Assembly: GCA_902776985.1 (NCBI GenBank)
Contig: CACYSD010000006.1
Location: 1-64,000 of the forward strand
Reading direction: 5' to 3'
DNA from: UBA3839 sp902776985
GTDB lineage: Bacteria > Bacteroidota > Bacteroidia > Bacteroidales > Bacteroidaceae
DNA: 64,000 nt
Shown here: positions 1 through 10,100 of the stretch, piece by piece
How positions within the stretch are numbered: the stretch's first letter is position 1
Layout of the letters: each line of letters opens with the position of its first letter
Notes under the pieces: model-generated
Told to the model about the DNA's origin: nothing
Seen by the model: only the letters and a program-made list of their open reading frames with translations
The model's database searches: none
Made by a program: the position numbers and the translations under genes

Positions 1-23
1 ACTCTTATTTCCGAAAGCGAGTG

Positions 24-54
24 CAAAGGTACGCACTTTATTTTTCATGACAAA
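24..54 (-). promoter_or_regulatory. Bacteroidota-type promoter firing off the left edge
   Basis: Read on the minus strand, TTTG (51-54) lies 19 bases before TACCTTTG (24-31). This matches the Bacteroidota -33/-7 consensus TTTG-N19-TAnnTTTG exactly. It points leftwards, so it should serve a gene that starts outside the window. Confidence 0.7.
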
Positions 55-141
55 ATCTTTCAACAACTTTTTTGAATAAATTGCGAATATTTTTAAAAAA
101 AGCGGCGTTTTAAAGCCTGTTTTTACAAATATATATTATTA

Positions 142-165
142 TATATATACGCGTATATATACGCG
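142..165. repeat. Overlapping AT/CG palindromes
   Basis: A perfect 20-base palindrome centred on ACGCGT (142-161) overlaps a perfect 16-base palindrome CGCGTATATATACGCG (150-165). They lie directly after the stop of the LytTR gene, so they may form alternative hairpins in its 3' end. There is no U-tract typical of a terminator on that strand. Confidence 0.5.
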
Positions 166-172
166 CGAGGGA

Positions 173-1063
173 TTACATACTTTTAATGGCTTCCTTAACC
201 TGTGCCATATTGCTTCGGGAGACAGGGATATACTCATGACAATGCTTGACAAGCAGTTGCATTGCCCCAGCCTGAGAATGGATTTTCTCTACCTGCTTCA
301 GATTTACTAGGAAGGCGCGATGGCTTCTTACAATCATAGAATACGCATTCAATTCGTCTTCAATTTGTTTTGAAGTAGCACGAAGCATATCTGTTTGTAC
401 TTTATCATTGAGCAAGTGGCATACTTTTACATAGTTTCCTACAGCCTCCACATACAGGAGGTTTTCTATCATGAGTGAAACCGTTTCGTTTGTAGTACCT
501 GTAAGCGTGATTGCAGAAGAAGGTTGCTCTGTACTATCAGTTACATTTGTCGTTTTAACAGTCTTCTTCTCTTCCTGCATTCTCTTAAGCTGTTCATTCA
601 ACAGACGTGTTTCCTCCAGTTCCGCAGCGAGGAATCTGCTTCTGAACTTAAAACGCCAATAAAGTCCAATGGCAAAAGAGCAGAAGGCGATGATAGCCAG
701 AGTCTCAAGGTAATTTGCCAAAGAGAAATAATTGCTCTCAACGAGGTCACTAAGGACAAAATGTCGATACAAACATATTGCCAGTGCTATAAGCGGAGTG
801 TTGACAATCTGGAACCATAAGTTTCGGCGAATAATATAGCTTAAGCCATGATCATACGATCTTGGTTTTCTGACAACATACTTAACAATCAAGTCTGACA
901 ACATACATACAGAGAAACCTATAACCCACAGCACCAAAAGATGTACGTATACATGCCACTGCCACGTATCCAGCCCAAAGGGCTTAAACACCGCCAATGC
1001 TATTATCACGAATAATGCACTGACAGCGCGAATCATCATAGTTTCCTTAGGACCTTTTTTCAT
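173..1063 (-). CDS. Membrane-anchored LytTR-family transcriptional regulator
   Basis: This 296-residue protein has four predicted membrane segments (about residues 11-28, 39-60, 84-104 and 119-137), a charged coiled-coil-like linker (about 145-170) and a C-terminal LytTR DNA-binding domain (about 185-293). The domain shows the usual LLYVEAVGNYVKV strand, the VRSHRAFLVNL segment and IPVSRS near the end. It lacks a response-regulator receiver domain, so signal input is probably through the membrane part or a partner protein. It lies 6 bases after a gene for another membrane protein, suggesting one transcript and perhaps one sensory unit. The divergent LiaF-like gene is a plausible target. The fold is clear; the signal and the regulon are unknown. 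Confidence 0.85.
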   Translation of the reverse strand: MKKGPKETMMIRAVSALFVIIALAVFKPFGLDTWQWHVYVHLLVLWVIGFSVCMLSDLIVKYVVRKPRSYDHGLSYIIRRNLWFQIVNTPLIALAICLYRHFVLSDLVESNYFSLANYLETLAIIAFCSFAIGLYWRFKFRSRFLAAELEETRLLNEQLKRMQEEKKTVKTTNVTDSTEQPSSAITLTGTTNETVSLMIENLLYVEAVGNYVKVCHLLNDKVQTDMLRATSKQIEDELNAYSMIVRSHRAFLVNLKQVEKIHSQAGAMQLLVKHCHEYIPVSRSNMAQVKEAIKSM

Positions 1064-1069
1064 TGCTTC

Positions 1070-2284
1070 TTATTCTTCTCTTGTCAAATAGTTTTCGTTG
1101 TTACCTTCCTGCTTGTTCTCTTCTGAGGATATGAGCTGGATTCTATTTCCCACATTATTGATAGAGGCAAAGAAAGCTGCGCGTGTCACATTTTTCATGA
1201 ATTGCTCAACTCGTGTCTTGATTGTCATGTTCCAATAGTTGACCATTGCCTTAACAGAGTCTCTCAATTCCGGTTTGTAGGTAATATGGCTGTCATCAAC
1301 TTTATAACTTATGTTGGGATTGACTTTCAAGACAAGGGAGTCTTTCTGCAACTGCCATGAACCAGAAACCTCATAAATAAAATCAACACGACCGGAATAA
1401 ATGGTATTCATTAAATGCTGCTTTGTGACATTCTTGAATTTGTGGTCCTTTGAGAACTCATATCCCTGGTAAACATCAGCATTCGACAACTCCACCCATT
1501 TGCCAATCAAATCACTCTCTTCCATTCGTTGACCAGCACGGGAGTGCTGTGCCACATACTCAGTCATTTCCTCGTCAGTAATACCCATCATGAATTTACA
1601 TTTCTGGCTCATCCTCTTACAGTAGTCAACACATTCATTGTAAAAAAACTGACGCGAAGGAGAAAGGTCCAGATAATCCAGGACTTTCTTTTCACTTAAT
1701 CTTTGTGAAAGGAAATAAGCATAATCTAATTTGTATGATTCAACTTGATATTCCATAAACTCCGTATGAGAAACCGGTTTAACCCAGTATGAGTTATCAT
1801 TCATTCTATCATAAGTCATACGGCGCCATGAGTAGAAATCCTGAATACAGTCCAGGAACGGAGCGTTATCAATTGTTTTCCATGCATCCTGACTGCTTAG
1901 GAAAATCCGTTCGTTCGAATCATCAATATAATGCAAAATGTGTTCAGGATTGACAATATACGATATTACCATAGATAATGAGTCTGTACTCATTTTTGCA
2001 AGGCTATCGATATTCTGCAAAGCCAACTGAGCACACAAAAAACTTGACTCTTCCTCCTTTGCCATCTTGCGGAAGGACTCCTCTGCATTATCAATATCGT
2101 GAATCACCATCATCACCATTTGCTTGCCTTCAGCCTTCTTCTGTCTCACTTCAAGAACGTGAGCAGTTCCGAAGGTAAGAATAATGGAGATTGTAGTAGC
2201 GATGGTTGTCATCAATAACTCCCTTGAGAAATTGGCGAATTTGAATTTGCGCCATGATTTTGGGACAGCGGGTTTTATTTGCAT
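1070..2284 (-). CDS. Single-pass membrane protein of unknown function (partner of LytTR regulator)
   Basis: This 404-residue protein has one strong transmembrane segment at about residues 23-44, after a basic cytoplasmic N-terminus, so the bulk is probably extracytoplasmic. The rest is a charged, mainly helical region (about 50-250) and then a segment with short beta-type repeats (about 255-330; for example VDFIYEVSGSWQLQKDSLVLKV) resembling a small lipocalin-like sandwich. I do not recognise a named catalytic motif. Bacteroidota carry families of similar N-anchored proteins (DUF6090-like), but this assignment is weak. It is immediately upstream of the LytTR gene, so it may be the sensor half of that system. 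Confidence 0.6.
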   Translation of the reverse strand: MQIKPAVPKSWRKFKFANFSRELLMTTIATTISIILTFGTAHVLEVRQKKAEGKQMVMMVIHDIDNAEESFRKMAKEEESSFLCAQLALQNIDSLAKMSTDSLSMVISYIVNPEHILHYIDDSNERIFLSSQDAWKTIDNAPFLDCIQDFYSWRRMTYDRMNDNSYWVKPVSHTEFMEYQVESYKLDYAYFLSQRLSEKKVLDYLDLSPSRQFFYNECVDYCKRMSQKCKFMMGITDEEMTEYVAQHSRAGQRMEESDLIGKWVELSNADVYQGYEFSKDHKFKNVTKQHLMNTIYSGRVDFIYEVSGSWQLQKDSLVLKVNPNISYKVDDSHITYKPELRDSVKAMVNYWNMTIKTRVEQFMKNVTRAAFFASINNVGNRIQLISSEENKQEGNNENYLTREE

Positions 2285-2309
2285 AAACTGAATTATTTAG
2301 AATGATTGA

Positions 2310-2317
2310 CAAAGTTA
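2310..2317 (-). promoter_or_regulatory. Probable -7 element for the LytTR operon
   Basis: TAACTTTG on the minus strand fits TAnnTTTG and sits 26 bases before the start of the 404-residue gene. No clear TTTG at -33 was found, so the call rests on the -7 box and its position. Confidence 0.45.
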
Positions 2318-2397
2318 CATCTTTTTCATCACACTTTAATAGAATAACAAGAAAAAGTATACCATTTATCACATAACCCTGCAGAATATCCCACTTA

Positions 2398-2429
2398 TTT
2401 GCCTGTATTATAAGAATAGAATAACTTTG
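2398..2429 (+). promoter_or_regulatory. Bacteroidota-type promoter of the LiaF-like gene
   Basis: TTTG (2398-2401) is followed after 20 bases by TAACTTTG (2422-2429). Both boxes match consensus, and the start codon is about 55 bases downstream. It is divergent from the -7 box of the LytTR operon. Confidence 0.7.
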
Positions 2430-2484
2430 CAGCGGATTCAAAAAAAACGAACAAGTCAAAATCAATTCAAAATAAACAATCATT

Positions 2485-3036
2485 ATGAAAAGAAGAACAG
2501 TATTAGGAATCATTTTCCTTTTAGCAGGTTTATGGAAACTTGCAAACATGTGGGGCATCATTGAGAACGATTGGTTGTGGAGTCAGCCTTGGACCGAATA
2601 CATAGCCCCTGCCCTACTCGTCTATGTTGGAGCAAAGCTCATTGTAAACAGTTACCGTCGTGATCCCGACCAATGGCTTCAGCGTCCCATTCCTGAAGCA
2701 GAGGATGGCAAGCGAATCAGTTGTGCAGTCAGCTTCGGAGGCGACCAGTATGTTTTCAGAGGAGAGAAGTTCAGTGGAGCCAGACTCGACGCTTTCTGTG
2801 GAGGCATCCGTCTTGACCTTCGAGATGCAAAGATCAGCGCTGATGAAGAAATCGACATTCACACCTTTATGGGAGGCATAGAACTTCTTGTTCCACCAAC
2901 AGTCAACATCCTTGTCAAGAGCCGCAGTTTCATCGGCGGCGTAGGCAACGAAACCGTGCAGGCTCCAAATGAGAATGCACCATACATACACGTCATTGCC
3001 AGCAACATGTTCGGTGGCGTAAGCATAAGGAATTAA
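2485..3036 (+). CDS. LiaF-like membrane protein (cell-wall stress response family)
   Basis: This 183-residue protein starts with two short hydrophobic segments (about 6-23 and 38-54), typical of the LiaF transmembrane region. A soluble beta-rich domain follows from about residue 75, with repeated short glycine turns (FCGGIRLDLRDA, FMGGIELLVP, FIGGVGNE, FGGVSI) characteristic of the LiaF-like C-terminal domain. In Firmicutes LiaF restrains a sensor kinase of the envelope-stress response. In Bacteroidota such proteins often neighbour LytTR genes, as here with the divergent regulator. The gene ends 5 bases before the convergent methylase stop codon. The family assignment is good; a role in envelope stress is inferred. 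Confidence 0.8.
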   Translation: MKRRTVLGIIFLLAGLWKLANMWGIIENDWLWSQPWTEYIAPALLVYVGAKLIVNSYRRDPDQWLQRPIPEAEDGKRISCAVSFGGDQYVFRGEKFSGARLDAFCGGIRLDLRDAKISADEEIDIHTFMGGIELLVPPTVNILVKSRSFIGGVGNETVQAPNENAPYIHVIASNMFGGVSIRN

Positions 3037-3041
3037 CACTC

Positions 3042-4106
3042 TTATTTCTCCATTAGGAAAAGGAATTCCTTGTAAGGAGTGTCGGAATTGATCCAGTCGT
3101 TGGTCCAGCGCATGTGGCTCATCACGTTCTGTCTGTAGTCAATCTCACGGGCATCTATAAGATTGCCATAGGTATTGATGATGTCGTAGAGTTCCTGTTT
3201 CGAAGCCCTTCCTCCCGAACTGTATGACAACAGAATATAATGAGCCTGCGTCTGGGCTATGAGATCCTTTATCGCCTGCATAGCAATAAAGTTTCCGTCA
3301 TCATTCTTCCTGTATTCCTCGAACACCGATGGAGCTACCCTGTCACGAGAATCCTCACGCCGTCCAACTTTTCCAAAAATCCGAGGACGATCGTTCAGAA
3401 CAATGGTTTTCCAAAGATGATAATAAGCAGCATAACGTACACGGCTCGGAGGCATCTTCTCATTGTTTGAACCATACGGCGGATCAAGATACACCAAGTC
3501 ATGATAAGTCTTCACAGCATCGAAGGCATCACCTTGCAGCACCTCATTCTTTGTAGTAATCGAGAACCGACGGGGAAGACGTAGCTTCAAGTCCTTATAC
3601 GAACGTGAAGACCAGCCATGCAGATACGAAGCATAATGACCAATAGTATTGTCAACTGAATCAAGGGCAAAGATAAGACTGGTGAGCAGCACACACTTAT
3701 CCTCCCATTCCAGATTCAGATTGTCAATCTCCTCACGAATCGCATCAAGTCGCATAGCATTCTTCATCTGGAACGGACGTTTGCCGTTCTCCCCTTTCCC
3801 TCCATAATTCACAGAAAACCAGCCAAACTTTCCTTCAAGACCATTCAAATGGTCAACAAGAGGCATGTAGAACGAATCAGGTTTGTTTGCCTTAAGAAAA
3901 CAAGTAGCAAACACTTTCGACCATTCGGCAATATCGTTGGCAGTGGTGTCGTACCCACTTTGAGCAAACGCTTGAGCCACACGGGTAGTACCAGAGAATG
4001 CATCCAATGCAGTCTTTATCTGCAATGGATGCACCATCTCAAGTATATACGGCAGTATCTTCAGTTTCGATCCCGTATACTTTATGCCTTCAGTCTTTAT
4101 CATCAA
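3042..4106 (-). CDS. D12-class DNA adenine-N6 methyltransferase (orphan)
   Basis: The protein (354 residues) shows the order of a D12/Dam-class adenine methylase: the KYTGSK N-terminal motif (residues 9-14), S-adenosylmethionine-binding motif DAFSGTTRVAQAF (35-47) and catalytic DPPYGS (208-213). Methylation of an adenine at N6 is expected; the recognition sequence cannot be read from the protein. No restriction endonuclease gene is adjacent, so it looks like a solitary methylase. It starts 22 bases after the stop of the giant surface-protein gene and could be co-transcribed with it, which would be an unusual pairing. A regulatory or phase-variation role is possible but unsupported. Confidence 0.9.
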   Translation of the reverse strand: MMIKTEGIKYTGSKLKILPYILEMVHPLQIKTALDAFSGTTRVAQAFAQSGYDTTANDIAEWSKVFATCFLKANKPDSFYMPLVDHLNGLEGKFGWFSVNYGGKGENGKRPFQMKNAMRLDAIREEIDNLNLEWEDKCVLLTSLIFALDSVDNTIGHYASYLHGWSSRSYKDLKLRLPRRFSITTKNEVLQGDAFDAVKTYHDLVYLDPPYGSNNEKMPPSRVRYAAYYHLWKTIVLNDRPRIFGKVGRREDSRDRVAPSVFEEYRKNDDGNFIAMQAIKDLIAQTQAHYILLSYSSGGRASKQELYDIINTYGNLIDAREIDYRQNVMSHMRWTNDWINSDTPYKEFLFLMEK

Positions 4107-4128
4107 GGATCTTTAGCATCACAAGGAT

Positions 4129-7100
4129 TTATTTGATGTAGAGTTTTTTGCCTCGGTAGATGTAGATGCCAGGTGTGACGGAGTCACGCCAAGTACCGTC
4201 AAGTACAGACTGTCCGCTAACGACACGACGGCCTTGCAGGTCATAAACAGCATTGCTGTCAAATTGTTCCTCTTTTCCTACCTCGTCCTCGTTTCCGAAT
4301 TCAAGAACATCACCGAAGAGAACAGGAACATACAAAGGACCCTTAAGTTTTGGAGCGCCTTCACCATCTGCGCGATAGTAAATCTTGTTATAGAGCACAT
4401 AGCGGTTGTTCCTCTGCCAAAGTGACCGCAGGGGATCGGACTCCTTATTGTAGGTGGCGTTGATGTAGAAGCCCACGCCACTGGTTTCAAATTCGGGCAG
4501 CGGTGCAACAATGATACCAGAATTCTTATTATAGCTCTCTACATTACTCTTCATCGGCACGCCAAAGGTATAGACGTCATGAGAAGCATCCTCCGCCAGC
4601 AGTTGATCCAGATAAGATCCGGATAAAACGCACGACGTTATAGGCGATGAAGGTGATGTGGTGGGCAGCGTGAGAGTCAGCGTATCCCTCTCGTCCTTCA
4701 CGCGGAGGATAACGGGTGTGGCAGCTGGCACGAACTTACCTTTGACATAGCTGACTGCATTGACGGTGGCTGCCGGCACGGCAACAGGATGCACACCGGT
4801 ATTCTCCCATGTCTTGCAGATGTATGCATTGTAGGTCTTGCCATCGTCATCGGCTGGCAGCAGCACGTCGAAGGGAGCGTAGAACGTAGCGTAGTAGTAG
4901 CCGTCGCCACCGTTGTGGGTCTCAATCTCCAGCGACAACTCGCCGTTGCCGACTGTGGCGGTCTTCTGTACAGGCTGCATGCACCACTTGGCATCATCAG
5001 TCGGTGATTCGTGGTAGTACTTCAAGTCGTACTTGTCTGCGGCAGCATTCCACTCTGCTTCAGTGGAAGCAACAGCCGCACTATAGGTCGCATTCGTTTC
5101 CGGATCTGATATATAAGCAGTAGTTACCGTAAGTTTCTTGTATGTGCTTCCACCTATTTTGAAGTAGTAAGTGCCTGTTGATGGCAACTTGACAGCCTGA
5201 GCACTCATATCCGCATCGTCCGTTGCAGTCCTCTGGAAGAAATCACTTTGGTCGAAGTTGAGGTAGCGTCTTGTTCCAGGTGCAGAACCATCGTGTATCA
5301 GCAACACAGCACCACCAATATCCATCAAGGAGAAGGTGATGGAATCACCAGGTGCAGCCGACATCACGGCCCTTTGCTGCCTGCTAGTGGTTGTCCCATT
5401 GTTGGCATCTCCATTCGCATTGGCAGCGATATGGAGTCCTTGTGTCTGAATAGTAGAACGGGGATTACCTTCTAATGTGCCAGTTCCATTGAAATAGAAG
5501 ATGGTTGAAGGATCACACTCCGTTGAATCGATGGGGATTTCTCCTCGGGTTGCATTGGTGATAGTGAAGCCGGATCCCAAGCCATCCTCTCCTGCAAATG
5601 TCGTAGTGACGCCCACCTTGCTGTAGAAGTGCATGGGGATAGCACTTGTAGTATGGACATCGTCACCCGTCAACTCCGTTTTGTGCAGATAGCCGCTGGC
5701 ATAGCGCACAGGATCAATGCCTGACACGCCTGGCTGCGAGTGCAGACGGTAGTAGCCAGGGGTGTAGTGTACGATGTTGGCATCGTTATACACCACATTC
5801 TGAATATTAATAATCTTACCAGAAGCGACTGCTGTCTCGTAGGCCGTCTTGCCATCGGCCGTCAGTCCTCCCACATAGCCTGCACGTTTGTAGTATGGCT
5901 CCAGCAGATCCATCTCCAGTCCGTATCTCCAGTCGCCAGGTGTGGTACTGAGTTTGGCGTAGCCGTCGGAGGGATCTCTTCTGACATAATACTTCGTCTC
6001 ACCTGTATTGACCACAGGGTGCACGCGGAAGTAACCATCCATGTCACCGGGTAGCAATTCGAAGACTTCGTTGCCAGCTGTATAACTTCCGGTACCTGGT
6101 TCCGCTATCAATAAATTCAGCTCGTCACTTGCTTCTCCAGGATATGTCATCACCTTAGTTTCACTATTGCTATTCTTAATCATGTAGCGGTTGAACATCT
6201 TGAAGCCATAGACATCGCCCAGCGGGGTCCACAGGTAGTCGTTGGTGTAGCGGGTAGCGCGTCCCGGCTTTGCCTGCAATCCCCAGGCATTGGTATATTG
6301 AGCCAGATAGGGCGTTTCGCCCTCTGGGGTTTCGAAGGTGTACCACAGATTCTGAGTCGTGCTCGTCACGAAGCCCAGACCGGTGTTCGTTGCCACGTCT
6401 TTGTCGAACGAATAGACGATGTTGACCACCACCGTCTGGTCGATGAGTTGGTCGTCCGACATCAGTTTGGTGAGTTTCAGGCCCTTATACTTGCTTTCCA
6501 AGTCTGTATGAGGCTTACCTTCATTCGCATTAGCCTCAGCATAATGTTGATAGATACCCTCAATATAGTACTCGAAGGTACAGTTCGGACGATTGAAGAT
6601 GTTTGGCAGCACAAATTCGTCACCTATACTTACCGAGCCGGCATGGTAACTATAGGTATGACCTATAGCTCCTTCTGTAGAGGCATCATACCAATCAACG
6701 GTCGATCCCAACTGGTATTTCTCACCTGGATAGTGGGTTCCCACGCCTGTATTAACAGATTTCAGGTCGCGCTGTGTGGTACCCCATATTGTCTTAGTGG
6801 TTAGAGTACCAGATTCCGTTTCCCTATAAGGAATGTTTACATATTGATCCGATTCCGGTTCCGCCTTCTCAGCTTCCTTGCAGGTTCGTGCAATGACCAG
6901 ATGGTATATCAGGTCGTGAACAGACAGACCGAAGATGATGTACTTTGTGGGATCTCCAGTTGTCAAATAGGTAGTATTGGGAGTTTCACCATTAGAATCA
7001 TCATCCCCAAAAGTAAGCCTGTCGTCATCGCTCGTCATCTGCAGGATACCATAGTCGTATCCACTCTTACGCAACAGCATGAAGGTTGGGGCACTGCCCT

Positions 7101-10100
7101 CTACCACCAAATTTTTATCTGTGCCGCTCAAGTATTTGCCGCCTTTGTGTTTAATCTTGAGGGCATAAGGATCGCCTCCGGTGAAGTACCAGACGTAATC
7201 AGCGGTACCTGAAAGGGCATGACTTCCGCCATCGCTGACAGTCGAGTTGTCCGTTGACTGCATCATATTATTGTTATACCACACGATGTTGTAGGGCAGA
7301 CCGCCACTGATGTTCAACGACGCATCGACCGATGAAGCAGCACGTGCCACTATACCTTCGACCGTTGTTTTCTGATTCGGCACTTTAAACGAAGTCTTAT
7401 CCACGTCGTAGGCGTTGTAGCGCACATATACGTTATCGTCATAGAGACCAGAGAGTGTGTATAATATCGTTTGCGGAATCACCGAGTATTTTCCTCCAGG
7501 ACGAGAAGCAAAGCCGTAATATTTATAGTCATCCATATTCAGTAGGGGCGACTGGGCAACCTCCGGCACATAGGGATTGTAACCGTGATTCTCGGACTCT
7601 TCAGCAGTCGGCATAGCAGTGATAGCGAGATTGTTTGCGTTGGTTATGACGTAATAGGTGTAGTTGTGCTTAACGTCGTTATCTACGACAACTCGCGAGT
7701 TATTGCTGATTCCACCAGTTTTGTAGTTAAAGCCTGCTTCGGTTGCAGTCGTAGCAGCCACACTGGTTGTCATACTGGCACCATTGAGGAATGAATAGTT
7801 GTAGTCGCTGTAGGTTTTTGCAACCACAAGGGCGTAGCCACCAGAAGGATGACTGAGCAGGGCAAAACGATCGGCACCGTCGTTGGCGTTAGGCACCTTG
7901 ATTTCTACAGACATCGGGCTGGGCTCCTCTGATGGGTTGGTCGTATAATTGGAGTAACGATTGAACAGATGAATGGCATACGGATCCGGTTTTACATAAT
8001 AGTCAGAAGTCGGGTCTGCAGGTGCTACAAAGAACTTCCACTGCCATTTCTTTGCGTCAGCATCTACGACAAGTGGTTTGGAGTTGGACCATAGGGTGGC
8101 AAAAGTTCCATCATCTGCGGTTTCTGCATAATCCGAAGCTTCATCAATGGGTACAGACGTTACCTCAACCTTCTTATATGCATAAGGTTCCGTGGTTCCA
8201 ATCTTAAAATAGTATTCACCAGTTTCTGTCAGCGCATCTCTCTTCGATGCATATTCCGTGGCATCAACTGCAGTCAGCGAACGGGAAGAGGTCTCTCCTG
8301 CATAAAGATCTACGCCCAATCCCAATGCATTCGTCCATGCTGACTCATCACTATCGTCTTCATCTATATCCCCTCCATCTTTTGTAACTTTTATGTAACT
8401 GTAGGGGGTGGTATATGTTTTCCTGAAGTAATAAACTCCGTTTGACGAAAGAGCGGCTTTCTCGCTTGCATATTCCTCTGCGCTTACAGCGGTTCTAGTA
8501 AACGTCATCACTTTGCCATCAGCCTGCAAATCGTTATCCGCCAACTTGACGGTGTACCACTGACCTTGTAGTATTCTATCAGCATCGAGGTCGGCATCAA
8601 GGTCGTAGTCGTAACGTACATATACATCGCAGTCCACGCCTTCGACATCCGCTTCGGCAAACGAACCTGTGATTTGCTTATCCGAGAGGCCCTCGGTGAC
8701 TGTGACTTTCTTATAGGAAAATACACCGCGCGTACCTATTCTATAATAATAGGTACCGGCCGTTGGCAATAGCTTCACAGCGTCAGCCAACATCGATTCG
8801 TTTGTCAACGTCCTCTTGAAGTCTCCTGTTGCTGGTCCCCACTCATCTGAGTTGCTGTCTTCTATGAGAGCCTCGGTGACTGTAACGGTCTTATATGTAA
8901 AAGTCTCTCCCGTACCTATTTTAAAATAATAGGTTCCGGCCTTAGGCAGTCTTTTCACTGCGCCTGCCAACATCGATTCGTTTGTCAACGTCCTCTTGTA
9001 CACTCCAGTTGCTGAACCCCAGGCGCTGGAGTTGCTATTTGTTATTTCACCACTCTTTGTTGCCAATCCTGTGTAGTATGTAAAGTCCTTGGCAAACGGG
9101 CTCTTGAAGTGTGACGTGATGGTGGGATAGAAGTCTGCGCCTCGCTTATAGCGCAATGCTTCGCGACCATCGTTGTCGATGATGTGGTAGTGGAAGCGTT
9201 GCGGACACACGAAGAAGGTGGTCTGCGGACCCATTGAGCTATTATTATCCACACTTGCTTTGGCATGATCAACAGGCTCGCTCAACTTGGTTTCCCAGGG
9301 GTTGGTTCCCTCCAGATTGACACGCAGAGTATGGTCGAAGCGAGGCATCAGCTGCATATTGCCGTTGGCGTCGGAAACAGCCATGAAGGTCTGGTTGGTA
9401 ATCCTCATGTCCGTATGGTCGTAGCCTTCGCTCGTTCCGCTTGCAACCGTAGCCGAACCTGCAGCAGCCAGCGTAAGCTTCATAGAACCACCTTCATAGT
9501 CGCCCACCATGATACCATTGTCCAGACGGGCGGAGGTCATGTGGGTGGTCAAGTATCTGCCATCCGGGTTCCCGTCTTTGTCATTCTTTAGTTGCAACTG
9601 GATGTTGTAGGGGTCGAAGCCTGTCTTGGTCTCGTAAGCTTTCCTTAGTTTGTTTTTTGCCGCTGTCTCGGTTTCCTCTCCGGTGACCCTAATCCAGGGG
9701 ATACCCATCTCGTCATCGATGTCCAGGTTGGGCTTAACATACCAGAAGTTGTTTCCTAAGAAATTACCACTGCCGTCGATGATATTATGATTAGTACCAC
9801 CATGATTATGCGGACTAACAATCAGGTCATAGACATTACCTCCCTCGGGATTAGTGTGCTCAATGATAGGCTTGGATATATAGTTGGGGTTATCGGTGTT
9901 TTCACTCTTGTAGAAACGGCCGTTTTGCAGCACGAGGTACGGCTGTGATATGCCTGATTCGGCATAAGGGGAAGATAGAGTATCCAGACTGTAAGCATAG
10001 TTATTCTCATACTCCTCCTTGACGGTGTAGATAACGTACAAGTCTTGGATAGCACCGCCACTGACTACACCCGAAGCAGACCTTGGCGGCAGGTCGCCCA

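Noticed and set aside
2151..2561. 136-codon minus-strand frame overlapping the LytTR partner and the promoter region
   Set aside because: It overlaps two better-supported genes and two promoter boxes, and its sequence has no domain-like pattern.
3042..4106. Prophage or restriction-modification remnant
   Set aside because: No phage, integrase or endonuclease gene is adjacent; only the methylase is present.
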